64,000 nucleotides of DNA from Strix aluco (GCF_031877795.1 NC_133935.1:80555248-80619247); one strand, 5' to 3'. Shown: positions 47,501 through 61,530, counted from the stretch's first letter. The notes: generated from the sequence alone by a model not told the origin. Numbers and translations: made by a program.

Positions 47501-50500
47501 AGGGCACATCAAAATGACTGTATATATTAAAGAAGCATATGGTGCCTTGAACCACAGGGGACCTGTGTTGTGCTACAGTGGGTAATGACAAAGAGTAACA
47601 GACTGTCCCTCTTCCTGATAATCATGTGGTTGAAATGGATAAAATACGTCAAAGGGGAGATGAGTGACTGGCTCAGTGTCCAACAGGAGCTCTACATCAG
47701 AGCCTCTGACAGCACTCAGGCTAGCCCCAGCCAGATGTGCCAGCAGAGAGACAGGGGAAAACCCAGGAAACGGGAGACAGAAAACTGTAATGAGGCAGAG
47801 GGTATGAAAAGGGTAAGGGAAGGGTGCAAAATTTGGCTACATAGAGAGTCAGGTTTGCTAGCCTGACCTCAAGTGTACACAGAGCCCATGAGAGGGTGAG
47901 AGCATGACTGAGTTCTTTGCTAGGAGCAAAAATAGCGACTGTGAAAGAAACAGGAAAGAGGCAGACAGACACAAAAGAGAAGAAAGCTGGGGAAGAAAGG
48001 AAAGAACATGAAAACACTATCCTAAAAACCAAGGCAGACATGCCAGTCATATTAATTTCCAGTGCAAATGCACTTCGTTGCAGCTCAATGAGGGATCTGA
48101 CCACAGTTAAGTTGTGGTTTTTAAATTATAATAATAACAAAAAAGTCAATGCCAAGAAATAAAAGTCAAAGGCTTAGCTTAATTCTGCAGGAAGAACATA
48201 AGGAAAAGCTTTGCATGGAGGTGAATGTGTTCTTCTCTGTCTAAGGAAGAGATTTGTGGGTGGTTTCAAGCAATTTCAGTGGTGGAGCTGATAATCCTAA
48301 AAAACAATCTCTTCGATTATGTTCTACGATTATTTTTTAGCCACAGCTATCAATCACGCTGCTTTTCAAAGACGACAAGTGTCAGTATCACTGCTCTGTA
48401 GAGGCAGCACAGAGATGGGAAACAACTTGTCCATAGGCAGCCAGTATCAGTAAGGACCCCATTAAGAGGGTCCCAGTCTGGCTCACACCTCCCCTGTGGC
48501 CCCTCTGTGAGGGCTGGGGGGCTTTGATGTTGATCTGCTGGTGCAACAGAAAAAGTCCGGCACCTTATTCAAAACCACAGGGTAAATTCCCTTTTGCCTT
48601 GACTGCTGTGTGCCCAAAGGAAAGTGGTCATTTCTGTGTCAGGGAGCTGAGACATATTATGGGTATCTATACTGGAAAGATGCACTGGAATAACTAACTG
48701 CATGTATGGAAGCCAGTTTTTTTGGCTTGATTGTAATCATTCAGTGTATGACCGGGAGGAAGCATTTTATGCTTTGAACAATGATATCTAAAGTCTGAAA
48801 TAGGTACCTCTGTTTAATTTTTGCTGTGTAGATAGAAATTAAATCTACATGTAATCAAGGCAACGACAATAACTGGAAATTAGGAAGATGTTTCCCCCAG
48901 TTGTAAAAACATAACCTCTACAAATTCTCTTGTACCTTCCCCTGCAGCATCTGGTGCTGGACACTCTCTGACACAAGATGCTGGACTAGATTGGACTTGG
49001 GTGCAGTCCAGACTGCAAATATCTGTGTTCCTAAATAAGTCGTGAAGTATTCTCCCATTCTGCTTCTCAGTCTGTATAGAAAAGCCCAAATAAAGCATAA
49101 TCTTTTCCTTCAAGAAATCTCACATTACATACTTTCTTATATTCTAAAGCAAAACTCCTTTCAATGCTCTCTTCAAAGCACTTGTACTCCTGACAATGGT
49201 TTTGTAATGTGCTTATCAAGGCTTTGCTTTCCCAGTGGAGAGCCACAGTTAATTACTACAGCCACAGAGTGTTTGCAGCGGTGGTTCTTAAACACCCTGC
49301 TGTCCTCAAAGGTGTCTGGTTCATTCATTCTTGAAATGACCACCTAAAATAACAGAGTGGGTAGAGATGCCCCAATTGCTTTGTAGATTTTAGTATGGGA
49401 TCATTTATCACCTTTTCTACTTCAAATATGAAGTTTGTTAAACCAGAAACACAGAAACAGGAGATGAAAACACAGCCTTTGAATCTGAATTCCATCATCC
49501 CATAGAAAAATGCTTCTTTTTGTGCTACAAATGGAGGATAGATGAATAAAAGCTACTTGTTTAGAAACCAGATGGGCCAGATTGGTGTGTGGGTGAGATT
49601 GTTCATTTTCATTATCTCTTTAAATTTGGATCAATATTCTTTTAATATATTTTTTGTAATTACAAAAGGGATCATGTCTTTTATTACATGCATGTAGCTT
49701 GCTTTGCTGAAGGGATATGTCTATGTTCTTTCATTGGCACTGTTTCAAACAAACTGTGTAACGAAAAATCAGCAAGCACACTTCATTGTGGAAAAATGCA
49801 TTGTCCCAGGGCTCTGGCAAGCAGAATCCAGGATCTGAACCACAACATCTAAAGAGCTAATGGGAACAGATGTGGCCAGTTATCTTTGAGAGTCAGCCAC
49901 AGAGCTGCTGCCCTATATAAGAAGCTGGTAGATAATGGATCCAACCTTGCAAACAGTGGTGAGCAGCCTGAGTTTTGAGATAGTTCTGTGGGAATGATGA
50001 GGGAAAAATCAAATCCGCATAATCAATAGTCTTAAGCAGAAAAAACTTTAAGGGGCTCCTTAAGCTGTGGGTTTCCAGAAGCTGGGAACTTTATTAGAAA
50101 ACAAAAAAACAAACCACTAAATGCTTTCCTGTTGTTGTATTTTCTGTGCTTCCATACCATTTAAGGAATTATATAACGTACAAAGGAAGAGGACAAAGAA
50201 AAACAACCAAGCCTCTAAATCCATATTACAAGACACAGGCAGAGAAAGCAATCAGCTGGATTCATCATTTTTGGTTCATCCAATTTACACCTGCTGTAGA
50301 GCTGACCCTTGTAGGAAAAGAAATACCTGGCAGCTATTGTCCAGTCACGTTAGGTATTACATTCCCTCCCCACAGACCACCAGTGGCCAATACATTGATT
50401 TTACAATCAGTCCAAAAGCAACATCTTTAACACCATGCTGGATTATTGCCCCAGCTCTGACTCAGGGAACATTTCCTCTAGCTCTTGCCTTTTCCTTGGA

Positions 50501-52534
50501 GACCTCTCCATCTAAGCACTGACCAAGCTCAACCTGCTTTAGCTTTTGAAATATGACAAGGTAATAAATCACAGCTGTGGGTGAGCAGGGTGGCTGTGTT
50601 ATTGCAGTTTAGCAGGAAGGCTGCCATTAAGTGCCATGACAGCTTCCCACTTTGCTCTCTTCAAGCAGCAGTGTATATGTCCAAATCGTACCCTGTGGCC
50701 AATAGACAGGATCCCTGCTGTGTACCCACACACCAGGGGGTGATAGGGAAGGGATAAAAATAGCTGGGCCACAGTTGCACTAACATTTTCAAAATTAACC
50801 TGGATGCCACAGACTTCTCAAACAGGCCATAGGACTCTATAGGTACCACTCTCCACAGATAAGTCTCAGGTGTTGGTAACCTGTCTCCTGCCCTGTGATC
50901 CTCCAGGCTGGATGCAAGCGAGCAGTAAAGCCCAGTGTTCGACAGCACTGCACTGTAGCAGTAGACAAGACCCATGAAACAGTCCCCATGTTCAAAGATG
51001 TTACAGCAGGTGCATTTGCTACCCACCCCACCAGTCCTTCCTCTCCCACACAGCCCAAAATGCGTTGCGCTCCTCCCAGTACTCCTCAGACCATTACACT
51101 CTTGTTGAGAAATAAGAAAATTTGGAGATTTGGTACCAAACACTGGAGGAGTGACTTTCAGATGAGTTCAGGGGATTTCTATCCAGCAGATAAGAAGTAG
51201 CAGACAGTGGAGCTGCTTCACTGCCAGGCTCCTCACAGCAAGGCAGGGGACTCGGTCTCTATCTGTCAGACTTCTGCTCGGCAGAGCAGCTCCCTACTGA
51301 AAAGAGGAATCGTCTTCCAGGCACTTGCAGCCACATACAGCTGCTGCAACAGTTTTGAAGGAAATCTGGCCCTCTGCTGCCAGCAGCAATTTATGCACAT
51401 TTGCAGGTGTGACACATTTGCTTCACATGACCTCTGGGAAGGCAAAAGCAATGGCTTGAAAGTGTGTCAGTGATACCACTTAGCACTTACATTTTTCTAC
51501 TTCAAAGTGTTCTAGCAACCTTAATGAAGTGAGCTTAAAAATAAGAGCTGAAAACACCCTAATAACATGAAAATATTGCCCTGGAACAAGTATATAAGAA
51601 AGAAGGCAAGAAAGCCATTATAAAATTAGGACATTTTTTTTTTTTCTTTAATGAGCTGTCTTTGCCCAATCTATTTTAAATGTAGCTCATCTGTTTAGCT
51701 GAAGCCCTCCAGCCATTTCTTGATAGTACTGTGCTGTGGAATATAGTAACTCGACATGTAAAATTTCAGTTCCTATGACCCTCATGGCCTGGGAGAATAT
51801 AGTACTCAATTTAAGAATATCTTAAATTACTTCACTTATCACATCAGACTATTTTTCTAGATATGTAAATGTATGCTACAGAGTCCCTCAAAGAAAGATT
51901 CAGCCCCTCTTTTGAAGCTTTGGGGCTGAGGGACTCAGCTGAGATTTGACAGAGAGCTGTAGACAGTCAGAGGTGCAATATTCTTCTGAAAGCATCATCA
52001 GGACAGATGTAACTGTGAACAAATCAGATGACAGGTTTGAACAAAGCAGGCAAAATTGCCAAATCCAGGCATCTCTTAAGTTAGTCTCCCATTGTTTTTA
52101 ATAGGGTTAGGATTTTGTCTGCTGAACTGAATTCCCAGCTCTACACTGAATTTACTGTAGTAGAAATCCTTTAATCTCTCTGTGTTTCCTTCTCTGTGCT
52201 CTTTCCTATCTCCTCATCTGCAGATAAGGATGATACTAATGTCTGCCTCTATGGGTGTTATGAGAACTAATTAACTGAGCTTTCAGGGAAACTTCAGCAG
52301 CAAAGGCAAATTTCTCATCTGGAGGTGAAACACAGATACACACACCTGTATAGATACAGATATTTGTGTGCATAGAGATACAGATATAGATGTAGATATG
52401 AAAGTCATACCTACCACCTGCCAGACCTGTTTCAACATCAAGGCTATTCTCTTTGCCTTGTCTTTCTGTTACAATCCCGCTATTTTTAAATGCTGGGCTT
52501 TATTCCAAGTCAGCGTGGGAATGTCAGGCAGGTA

Positions 52535-52540
<6 letters not shown>
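38531..52540. other. Long non-coding stretch, no gene seen
   Basis: About 14 kb of unique, mostly AT-rich sequence with no recognisable gene, LTR or young LINE. Small items only: a (CA) run near 43061-43071, a T-run at about 46252-46261 and one at about 51632-51645, a purine-rich patch at 47930-48020, and a GATA/ACAGATA-like degenerate run at 52330-52400. Open frames such as 40935-41384 and 50661-51143 have no domain that I recognise and no paired splice signals that I could defend. Confidence 0.4.
52330..52400. repeat. Degenerate ACAGATA/TAGATA microsatellite-like run
   Basis: Repeated ATACAGATA and TAGATATA words with interruptions. Low complexity, not coding. Confidence 0.6.

Positions 52541-52565
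<25 letters not shown>
52541..52565. repeat. Poly(A) homopolymer, 25 bp
   Basis: The longest pure homopolymer in the window. No retrocopy body with a poly(A) signal is recognisable upstream on the plus strand. Confidence 0.95.
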
Positions 52566-53857
52566 GAAAAGCCTTTGCCTTCTCTTTTTTTTAAATAGCA
52601 TTTTTGTTCTGTAACCATTGTTCCTGCCAGTCAGAAAAACTGCTTGGTTCTTAATGAAAAATCCAAACACCAACAAATTGCAACCCTGCCTTTCAACACA
52701 GACGTGCCCTTTGAATTTAATTATGCCTCAGGCAATGCATTATAACAGGCATGTGATAAGTGACACCAAAATTTTACAACAAACACGGAAAATATCCCCC
52801 ACCAGGTAAAAATAACTCAGTACCAGATTGCCTGGTTTGGTACCAAGTCACTCAGAGCCAGAGTCTGGCTGATTTACCCCATCTGGGCTGAGGTGTCGCA
52901 GCTTGGCCCCACTGATGCCAGGAGAGCTGAACCCCTTTATAGCCACTGAGAGTCAGCTCAGTGAGCACCCCTCAATCCCCAGATCTGGCAGGAGGGGATG
53001 GCTGCAGGAAAACGTTAACCCCACAGAAGGGATGGAGGACCCCGCTCTGGGGCAGGGACATTCCTGGTGGGGTGATTCAGAGCACCCAGCAGGAGCCGAG
53101 AGGAGCTGGGGGCAAAGGAAGCGGAGGAGTTTGGGAGGTTTCCTTTCCTCCCAGAATAATTTCTCACAAGCTGTGTCAACTATCCACAGTTAAACAAATA
53201 CTTGAAATATCAACATTTCCCATTTGGAGGGAGAGGCAGCACCAGTTACCTTTGGTTTTGTTGCCTCGGGAGCTGCAACAGTCAGCAGGAGGAGACTGCC
53301 TGGGATTTTTCTGAATGTTCATAGAAGAAAAATTCCATTGAAAACAAACGCCCACAGTCCTGCCTGTAATGCAACGCCAGGGTCAAGCTCTGTCCTTTGC
53401 ATCCTCTGGAGGCTAATGTGGGATAATGCTATGCCCCTGTGTTAATTAGATCCTCTGTGATGGCCAGTGACTCTCAAGCAGCAGAAGATCTATGCTTGAC
53501 AGTTCTTTGGCAATGCTGGTGGTGCACAGTGGTTGGGTCTGCTTATTACCAGGACGCAAAGTATTCATATGTATGGGGAGACAACAGTCACAGATGCTTC
53601 CTGACTGCTGGTGGGCAAATATCAAGACCAATTCTGTCTAACCTCAAAAGCCATAAGGCTATAAACACAAAATGAAGCAATTGCAATCCTGCCAGAGAGA
53701 TTCATTCTTTCAAAGTGGCTGCATTTGACCTGGTCTCTGTCTTTCATTCCCTTTCTCTTCTGTACAGGTGCCTTTGCTCACTGACATTTTAAGAAAGGCA
53801 ATTTTTTAAATTTTATATCAGATAGAGTTGCTCTGGGTCTGAAGACCCTTGCTCGTG

Positions 53858-53877
53858 TCAGGGAACTGGTTCCCTGA
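53858..53877. promoter_or_regulatory. 20-bp palindrome with Grainyhead-like core
   Basis: TCAGGGAACTGGTTCCCTGA is an inverted repeat with 9-bp arms around a central TG. The centre AACTGGTT (53864-53871) fits the AACYGGTT core preferred by Grainyhead-like factors. Function is inferred only from this match. Confidence 0.3.
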
Positions 53878-55744
53878 AGTGGTGCATCTCTCTCACGAGT
53901 TTCTGCAGCACCTGTTTTCATTGAAGTCTTAAAGACGAAAGACAGATAATGCTTTATAGAAGAGAGGGTTGGGATGTACAGTCAAGTTATTGCAGTTTAA
54001 TGTGTTTCTGTGCAGCAGCCAAGCCACACCAGCCAGCTGGGTTCATACCTTCAGCTTGCGGTAAATGCAGGATTTAAACTACATGTTACCATGGCCTGAG
54101 TATGTCTCTGGTCAGATATTCACAATAAATCGTTCACTTTCTTGAGCACAATAACTCCATCACATAAGTGAGTACTCCAGATACTTAAATGTTTAATTCT
54201 CAATTTCACCACCAACTTGCCCTGCAACCATGGGTCATATCACCTCCTTAGGTTTCAAACTTCAAGTGCAAAATGGATATAACAGGAGTGCTTACTTAAA
54301 AGGGTATTGTAAGGACAAATACAATAAAGCCTGTGAGGTGTTGAGATACCCTGAATACCTCAGCTGGCCCGAGGGACATTTTACACACACTGTTTTGCTA
54401 AGAGGAATCGGAACAGCAGTGCTTTGCCCTTAGTCATTCGCACTGCTCCTCGCTATTCATACAGCTGTGGATCTGACAAATGATTTAGAATCTTGTCTAT
54501 TGCTGCAGTAAATAGAAGCCAACAGGTCTGCTTTGCTCTACAGGAACTGAGAAGCTGGACCACTTTGTTGCATGTTTTAATGCAAACCTGAAAGTCACAA
54601 TTCCTGTACCAAAATATTTCCAAGTGTATCTCCTTTGAAAGATGAAATTTTAGCAGCTGATGTCATATATCCTGCGTAAACAATGTGAAGGATAACATCA
54701 AACATTTGGAAAGTGTACAAGTACACCAAAGGGAAAATATGGTGATTTACTGAGCTTTAATCAGTTCAATATAATTCCATGAATTTTACACCTAAAGGAC
54801 TCAGATTGCTATAACCATTACCTGTGAATAAAGCTTGCTTCTGGCAAGTGATAATTAATTCTTAAATCTTGGAAGCTTCTGAGTTTCAGAGACCCCTGAG
54901 CACATTTGTATGAAGATTAGACATTGTTTCTTTTCTCCTTTTTCTTTGAAGTCTTTTCTTCAAAGATTGCAGCTCTCTGTTCAGACTGCATAAGCCCTCT
55001 CTTGACAGAGACTGCTTTCCTCTGCGCTCGCAGAGGCTTTGGGTCTGACTCTGCACTCCCTTACTCTGCTCTGCACCCCACCAAAGTGTATAGAGAGATG
55101 TCAGCACCACAATGCTGTGAGTGGGGAGGAGAATCAAGCTCTTTGCCAAATACGTCAAGTGAATTGCTCACCCCCTGTGGGGAAAATTTACCACATAGCA
55201 ACGCAGTAATTGATATTGATGGTGCATGTTGTTCACATTTCATTTTTTTAGACACTTGTTTTCAGGGTTGTGAGAAGCCAGGTTACAGTGATCAAAGGTC
55301 GAAGCCTTAAGTTGCCTGTAAAACAACTTCCCTGGGGCTGTGCCCAATGTGGGAAGAAATTAGTGTGAGATTTATACACAGCACGTATCTAAGTTAAAAA
55401 AGACCAAAGATGCTAAATTACAAGAGTCAGATTTTCTTCTTATTTACATCCCTATGAATTGTAAGCAACTGCTTTGATGCTGAAGAAATTACCTTCTCCC
55501 CATTTTTAGTTGGAGTAGGAAGTGTTTGGTCCATAGCAAATGCAGCTGAACTCTTATGTTCACACCATAGATGAACTTCTTATTTCCCTCTCCTCAAGCT
55601 GTGCTCTTCTTGATCCTGTCATGGAAAAATATTTTGCAACTTCTTTTCTAATGAAAAAAAAACAACTGTGCAGTCAAGAAGAAGCGTTTGGCATTTGTTG
55701 TTTCTTTTTTCTATTCTGGGGAACTGCTTTCTCTCAGCTCATTA

Positions 55745-55771
55745 TAAGGAAAAGGAAAGGAAAGGGAAAGG
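55745..55771. repeat. Short AAAGG-type microsatellite
   Basis: Five or so imperfect GGAAA/GGAAAA units in tandem. Confidence 0.8.
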
Positions 55772-56294
55772 ATTCATATAATCCAGGAATTCATTTTTTT
55801 ACAGCTTGGGATAAATGACCCCCATTAATGAGAAACTAGAAAACCAGAATTCCACCTTTATAATTCAGAAACCATAAGGATGGTTCAGTTATATGCATAG
55901 CTGGACTTCAGGGTCTTAGTGTTGAATTATAGAAGTCTTCAAATATTCCTACTGCTGCCAGTACTCTAAGCTGTCCTCCCTCAGTGACAACTTACCCCCC
56001 ATAACTTGTGTAAGGAAGTCACTGCCGAGGTGAATAAAGGCTGCACCATCCAGATGAATTCACGTAGATTAAGTTTCTACTCAGTGTATTCGCAGTAATG
56101 AACTAAGACATTGGTAAAGAGCAATGTTCTACAGTCTGGCCAGAATTGACACTTTTCCATTCAGCAACAACAGTTTTAGCCAAATCACTGTAAGACACTG
56201 CAGAAGCCTTCACACTGAAAATACATGGTTGTATGTTCAGTGACGCAAATGATACTTAATTCACACAGTGTCTTGCTCATTAGCAGATATCTTT

Positions 56295-56313
56295 AAAAAA
56301 AAAAAAAAAAAAA
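56295..56313. repeat. Poly(A) homopolymer, 19 bp
   Basis: Pure A run read directly. No LINE tail recognised upstream. Confidence 0.95.
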
Positions 56314-57589
56314 GTTTATCATTAAACCTCTGTTAGGCATGAGAAAATAGAAGTACCAACAAAGTGAAGTGTCTTGCTCAAGACATCAGGGCCAATGACA
56401 GAATTGGGAGTGGAGGCTGGAGCACTCACACATCCCATCTTCAAACCATCCCTTATGTTACATTGCTTCCTGATTTAGTGTCCTAACTGGTCTATTCTTG
56501 CTCAGTCCCTCTAAGCACTCTCGAGAGTTTGCTCCCATGTCATTTCATAGCACCCAGCTCAGTGAAGGAAATGCTTCTAACTCTGTTTAGGAGCCTCTTT
56601 TTCTCCCAAAAGTTCAATGCACGGACCTGAAATTTTGGACCACTTCCTGAAACTGGCACTGCAGGCCCCATATGCCTCCATCACCCACCTTGTACATGCA
56701 CAGCACCACCCCATGGTAGCCCAGCATGCCAGACATGTAAGTGCAACCACACCAGGAGACCTCTCTACAGGGGCCACAGGCCAGATGACAAAGAGCCAGG
56801 AGAGGAGGTTTATAGCTGAATATCTTTGCCTAAGAGAAAGCAGGCCAAAGAATACAAAATGTCGGCAGAGGGCATGTTGCCCTTGATTGAGTGGAGTAGG
56901 GCCTCCGTTGGCTGGAAACCCAGAATTAACAACAACAACAAGAAGAAAATTAGTAATGCTTGCCAGCTGGGGAGAGACATCTGGCTAGTGATCAGAGGGG
57001 CCTGTGAGTCAATTAATCCATCTCCGAGCTGGATTAGCACATTGAAACATGCTTTCCTTCACTGCTGCAGAGGGACCTGTTGAATGAGCTGTAAAGATGA
57101 ATGGAACTAAAGAAATTTCATTTAGATGAAGAAAAATGGCTCTGAAATAGTGGGTGGGTGGTTTTTACATGCCTTATGTGCTGCAAGAATTAAGCACAAC
57201 TCAGAGAATTTAGGGCACGAAGCAGCCATTTGGATACAAAAGCTCTTGAATTTAAGATCTGATTGTTTTAAAATTCATATCTAGATATTTGCCTATTTAT
57301 TTCTCTTGTTTATAGCATACCCAGGACAAAAGATACTACAAACACAGATTAAGATAAATAATTCTTTCAGTCTATTCTTCCCCAGCTGTGTTATAGCAAG
57401 TTACTGTGCATGTCTCTGCAGAAGCTATTCCTGGGCTCTTTTGCCATTATATGGTATGGCAGGACTGTTGCTCAAGGACATCATCCTGCATTTAGCTCTG
57501 GAGAGACTGAGACTTAGTCTCCACCTTCTCTGTCATTGCAGATCAATGGGACATGGTCTCGTTAGATTCTTTTCAGATCTTCAGAGACA

Positions 57590-57910
57590 GGACTTGAAGG
57601 GACCTCTTTGGTCACTGAGTTCAGTTCCTGCTGTCATGAGCCATCAGGTCATATAATCCCTTCCATGGATTTTTTAAGCTCCCTCTTCAATTTTGATTTT
57701 TTGGCTGTTATTCCTGCTGTTGGAAGGCTTTTCCAAAACTTCATTCCTCTGCTGTTTAGAAACTTCTTTATAATTTCCAATGTCTGTCTATTCAGGACCA
57801 GGTTATAGTAATTTGTTCGTATGCCAGAAATGTCTTTTAGCCTCCTTCCTCCTGAGTACTCAGCGCCCTGAGGTGTCTACGGATAGCTGTCAAAAACTTC
57901 ACCTTTCCTT
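57590..57910 (-). mobile_element. Ancient CR1/L3-like LINE 3' fragment
   Basis: On the minus strand the order of blocks matches an old CR1/L3 tail. At 57720-57790 is the 'GGAAGGCTTTTCCAAAACTTCATT' type region, the reverse complement of the conserved 'aatgaagttttgGAAaagc..' block. At 57590-57660 is the reverse complement of the 'GGTCCCTTC' and 'TGAACTCAGTGACC' terminal block. Frames are lost and the edges are soft. Confidence 0.5.
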
Positions 57911-58279
57911 TTAGTCAGCTAAGTAAGTGATGCTACATTTCTCTTCTCCTTTAAAACAGACTCACGAGTGCCTTGGTTATTGTAGTAGTCCTTTTATGCA
58001 CCTATTCATTCCTATTTCAATTATTATTTTGACAATAATACATGGATTATACACAAGTTTTAAATGGTATCCTGTTCAATGGCCCTAGCACCAACTTACA
58101 TCTACAGAAGATACCCTTTCTGTCTGTACTCTGAAAGCTGTATTCACTGGTCAGGTGCTGCATGCACCTAAGCAGTCTCTTCTGTTGTTTTCAGCAAAGA
58201 AGCTTTCAGCTTTAGGAAAGTATGAGGAATTTCTGATAGCACCTGTAAGCTTATACTGGAGACCTCTTCGGAAGAGACA

Positions 58280-58425
58280 CAAGAGATTTCTCATCCAGGA
58301 GAGGATGCCCAGGAACTATCTTGATGCAACTATTAGTAAAGCAAATTCAGTGCTTGGATGCATCAGGCAAGATTTCTTTAGCAGAAGTAGTGAGGACTGT
58401 CTTTGTGTATTACTGATAAGCTAAA
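58280..58425 (+). mobile_element. Ancient CR1/L3-like LINE fragment (RT C-terminal region)
   Basis: The plus-strand translation ends ATISKANSVLGCIRQDFFSR, which corresponds to the CR1/L3 block of AKKANxILGCIRRxIxSR form. Nothing similar continues after about 58425. It lies about 370 bp from the opposite-strand old fragment at 57590-57910. Confidence 0.5.
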
Positions 58426-61400
58426 CAGTGCCAGTGAAAAGTCCTAAACAATATAATCTGGTTGCCCATACTGAGAAATTGCTGGAACAGTCCCTGACAT
58501 AGTTCTGACCTGAGTCATGTAGTTCTTTTGGGACATGACCCTGTCCCAAATAATTCCTAGACCGGACTTGGGACTTAGCACATATTGGGGACCATTCACC
58601 ATATTTATTTTCTATGTGGGCACCCTGTTTTAGATGCTGAGAGAGGTTAGCTGTATGGGTGCACACCACTGTGGGCCTAATGATCTCATTGCATGAGAAC
58701 AGTCCCACATAGCTATTGACACTAGTGTACATCTCCTTGTCTGAAGGACTGTGCACAGTTCTGATCATCCATATTCATGACAGAGGAGCTCAAAGGCTGC
58801 AACCACAGCTCTTAAACAGTGACAGACACCAGAATATGATCATCCATATCACTTAATTGCTAACACAGCCCCTGATCCTTGAGTTTTCATCAAGATAACT
58901 CTCCCAAGACAACTCCTGGGAAGAGGCTGGAGACTGTCTCAGCCCCAGCAGCATTCACAATAGACTCTTGGGATGTGACCCAAGTGTTCTGGAGCGCCAG
59001 ACATTTTAGCTGTAAGGACACAGCACAGCTGAGCCAGATGGTATCCGGACCAGAGAGTGGTCCATGACCCATCATATTTGCTAAAATAATTGATGCCAAA
59101 CTGAATCAGATGTAGTAAAGGGCTATTTGGGTGATCAAGAGAATGAAGAATTAACTCTCTGACAGCAGGTAAAATAGATTTTGAATGCTTTTGAAAAATC
59201 CCCTTTATACTCAGAGTTTTATGTACAGAAACTGTCCACAGCTCCTGGAAATTTGGTCCTCAATTCCTTTAACTGGAACATCCCAAATTATTTCAGCTGT
59301 CACATGTCATGTCTGAGAGACAGTGAGCTTTGACACAATATGTACCTCCAAACGGATGCAGCACTTCTCTGGGAGGCAATGACAATTGCTGAGCATGATT
59401 TTCTTCCCAATAAATATGAAAACTCCACAGGCAGCCGTCAAAAGATATTTACTCTCCTTTAAGACATTTCATATGAAAACCCTTCTTCACTCTGTTACTC
59501 TGTTATCTGTCTCCTCTCTCAAGGAAAGTGCCAAAGTGGATAAATTCAGGGCTTACCCCTCCAAAAAACAAAGGGGCCTAGAGTAATGAAAGCCCAAACC
59601 CACAAACATCTGTACATAACTGGGTCGTATCAGGTTTGCAGATATCTAGTCCCTGTCTCTACCGTGTCACTCAGTGTCCATTGCCAGCTATTGACTGTTA
59701 TCCAACACAGACAGTCCCAGAGATAAAGAGGGAAGGACTCCCTCTTGGCAAGTGTATAAAGCCTACTGCAGTGAGTGTTCTGCCCTGTTAGGACTCCTAG
59801 TTATACTTACACAATGCTTAAACTACAATATTAGTCACAAATTCAGTTATCTCATCTGAGGAACCAGGAAGGGAATGAGAAGAACTTATCTGCTTTTTTC
59901 TTTAAGTGCAAAGGAAAGACTCAAACCTGGTCCCCAGTTTGGGTCATGTTCAGACCAGAGGTCCAACAATGTAAAACCTTCTTTATCTGGGGACCACCAC
60001 CAGTTCTTCTTCTTCTGATGGTGTCTGAGAAGAAACAAGTGAAGTACATGCAAGCTTTCTGGACGGGAGAGAATACATGCATAGAGGGACCAATGTCATG
60101 GACTACAAGGATGCAGAAGCACCTCCATTCATTTCCCTACAGTTCTGAGGAAGGCATCTCAGGCCTAACCCAGCCAGCATCTTGTCCCTCCCCACCAGCT
60201 GCAGGCACCCCCTGCCACCAGTCTGCCTTCTTTCCTAGGGCTCCTGATTTTTGCTCTATGCATGTGCAGTGATGCATTGAGCACTGTGAACCAAAAGCCA
60301 GTGGCTTAAGACTTTTGCTACAGGTGCTTCTCAAACATCTTTATCCACTCATTTCCTTCCCCACACCTCAATTAGCATCCAAATGCCACTAATTTCTACA
60401 ATTTTGAGATATCTATATATTCCTCAATTCATTCATTTCACAGTTGTGTTCTAAGCTATGTATCTTCTAAAACCTTTTGATCCATAAATCAAAAAATTAT
60501 CTAAAGAAGCAAGTGATCCATAGATATATATGCTTGAAAATAAGAATTCTAACATGCAGGTAGATATAAATAGAAGAAAATCTGAATTTATAGACTTTAT
60601 AAATATACCCAAACTTACTCTCACAGCCCATCAGTGTGATGAAAGGACTCCAACTTGTTTCATATCACCAGTGGGGAATATGGGACTATTAGCGATGGAG
60701 AAATGTGCCTACAGTCACACTTGACATAAAACTGTGAATTCAGTTGAGATTTCCTGATCATCAGCTCATAAGTTAATCATGATGAGAGAAAATAGTCAAT
60801 TAGGACAGCTCCAGGAGCATGAAATAGCTCTAAATATCCCTTTATAGCTATTAAGCCATGTTCCTTCAAAATGGCACAAGAGACACAGGGAAAGGACCAG
60901 GGAAAGACAAGCTTGGTCAAGATGATTGCCACCCATCTAATCTCTGTCAACTGTGACACTGCAGGTGTTTGCTGCCAGCAAACGCAAACCACCAGCACTG
61001 GCCATCTCAGAAACAAGCAGTCCCTCATTCAAGAAGGAAAAGCACATGGGTGTTTTAAACATACCTGCAAACTTTCCTGACCTTATACTCATGTAGAAAG
61101 GAGCCTGTGTATTATATAAACTGTTGTTTAAAAAGAGATTATTATCTTGTTTAAAAGCATGTCCAACAGAAACTCTGGGAATAATAAAGTGTTTAAAGCA
61201 GATGCCTGACTCATTCAGATGTGACAAGGAGCTGATCCAGAGACACCCAGGAACTTTAACAGGCACTGGAGCAGGCCCATCAGTTTCTAGTACTAATAAG
61301 AGCAGAGCTGTTAGTGTTTTTGCATGACATTCTGTAAGAAAAAGCACTGACATTTGGCTTACTCAGGAGAGATTTCACCATCTGTTATTGTAGAGACCCA

Positions 61401-61530
61401 ATAATGACACAAAAAACAAATAAGTGAAAAACCCTAATACTCTGTCACTATTTCAAATTTAGTGAGGTCTTAAAATATTCCTGCACAGGTAGAGGATTTT
61501 GCTGGAAGAGAATCAACAGAACAACGGGCT
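58426..61530. other. Non-coding stretch, no gene seen
   Basis: Unique sequence apart from a perfect 9-bp inverted repeat at 58527-58550. No domain recognised in any open frame. Confidence 0.4.
58527..58550. repeat. Perfect inverted repeat, 9-bp arms, 6-bp loop
   Basis: TTTGGGACA at 58527-58535 and its reverse complement TGTCCCAAA at 58542-58550 flank a 6-base spacer. It may be a dyad binding site or chance. Confidence 0.5.

Larger units (their letters stand above)
52566..57589. other. Non-coding stretch, no gene seen
   Basis: Unique sequence with a slightly GC-richer patch at 52840-53130. Small repeats are a pentamer-like AAAGG run (about 55745-55771), an A19 run (56295-56313) and an (AAC) run (about 56928-56941). 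No protein domain is recognised in any open frame. Confidence 0.4.

Noticed and set aside
49911-49920. TATATAAG as a promoter TATA box
   Set aside because: An isolated match in AT-rich DNA with no nearby CpG island, exon or other promoter sign.
52541-52565. A25 run as the tail of a processed retrocopy
   Set aside because: No poly(A) signal at the right distance and no coding remnant upstream. A later target-site duplication was not seen.
56617-56886. 89-codon plus-strand frame beginning MHGPEILDHFLKLALQAPYA
   Set aside because: Looked protein-like at first, but there is no recognised family and no convincing acceptor or donor at its edges.
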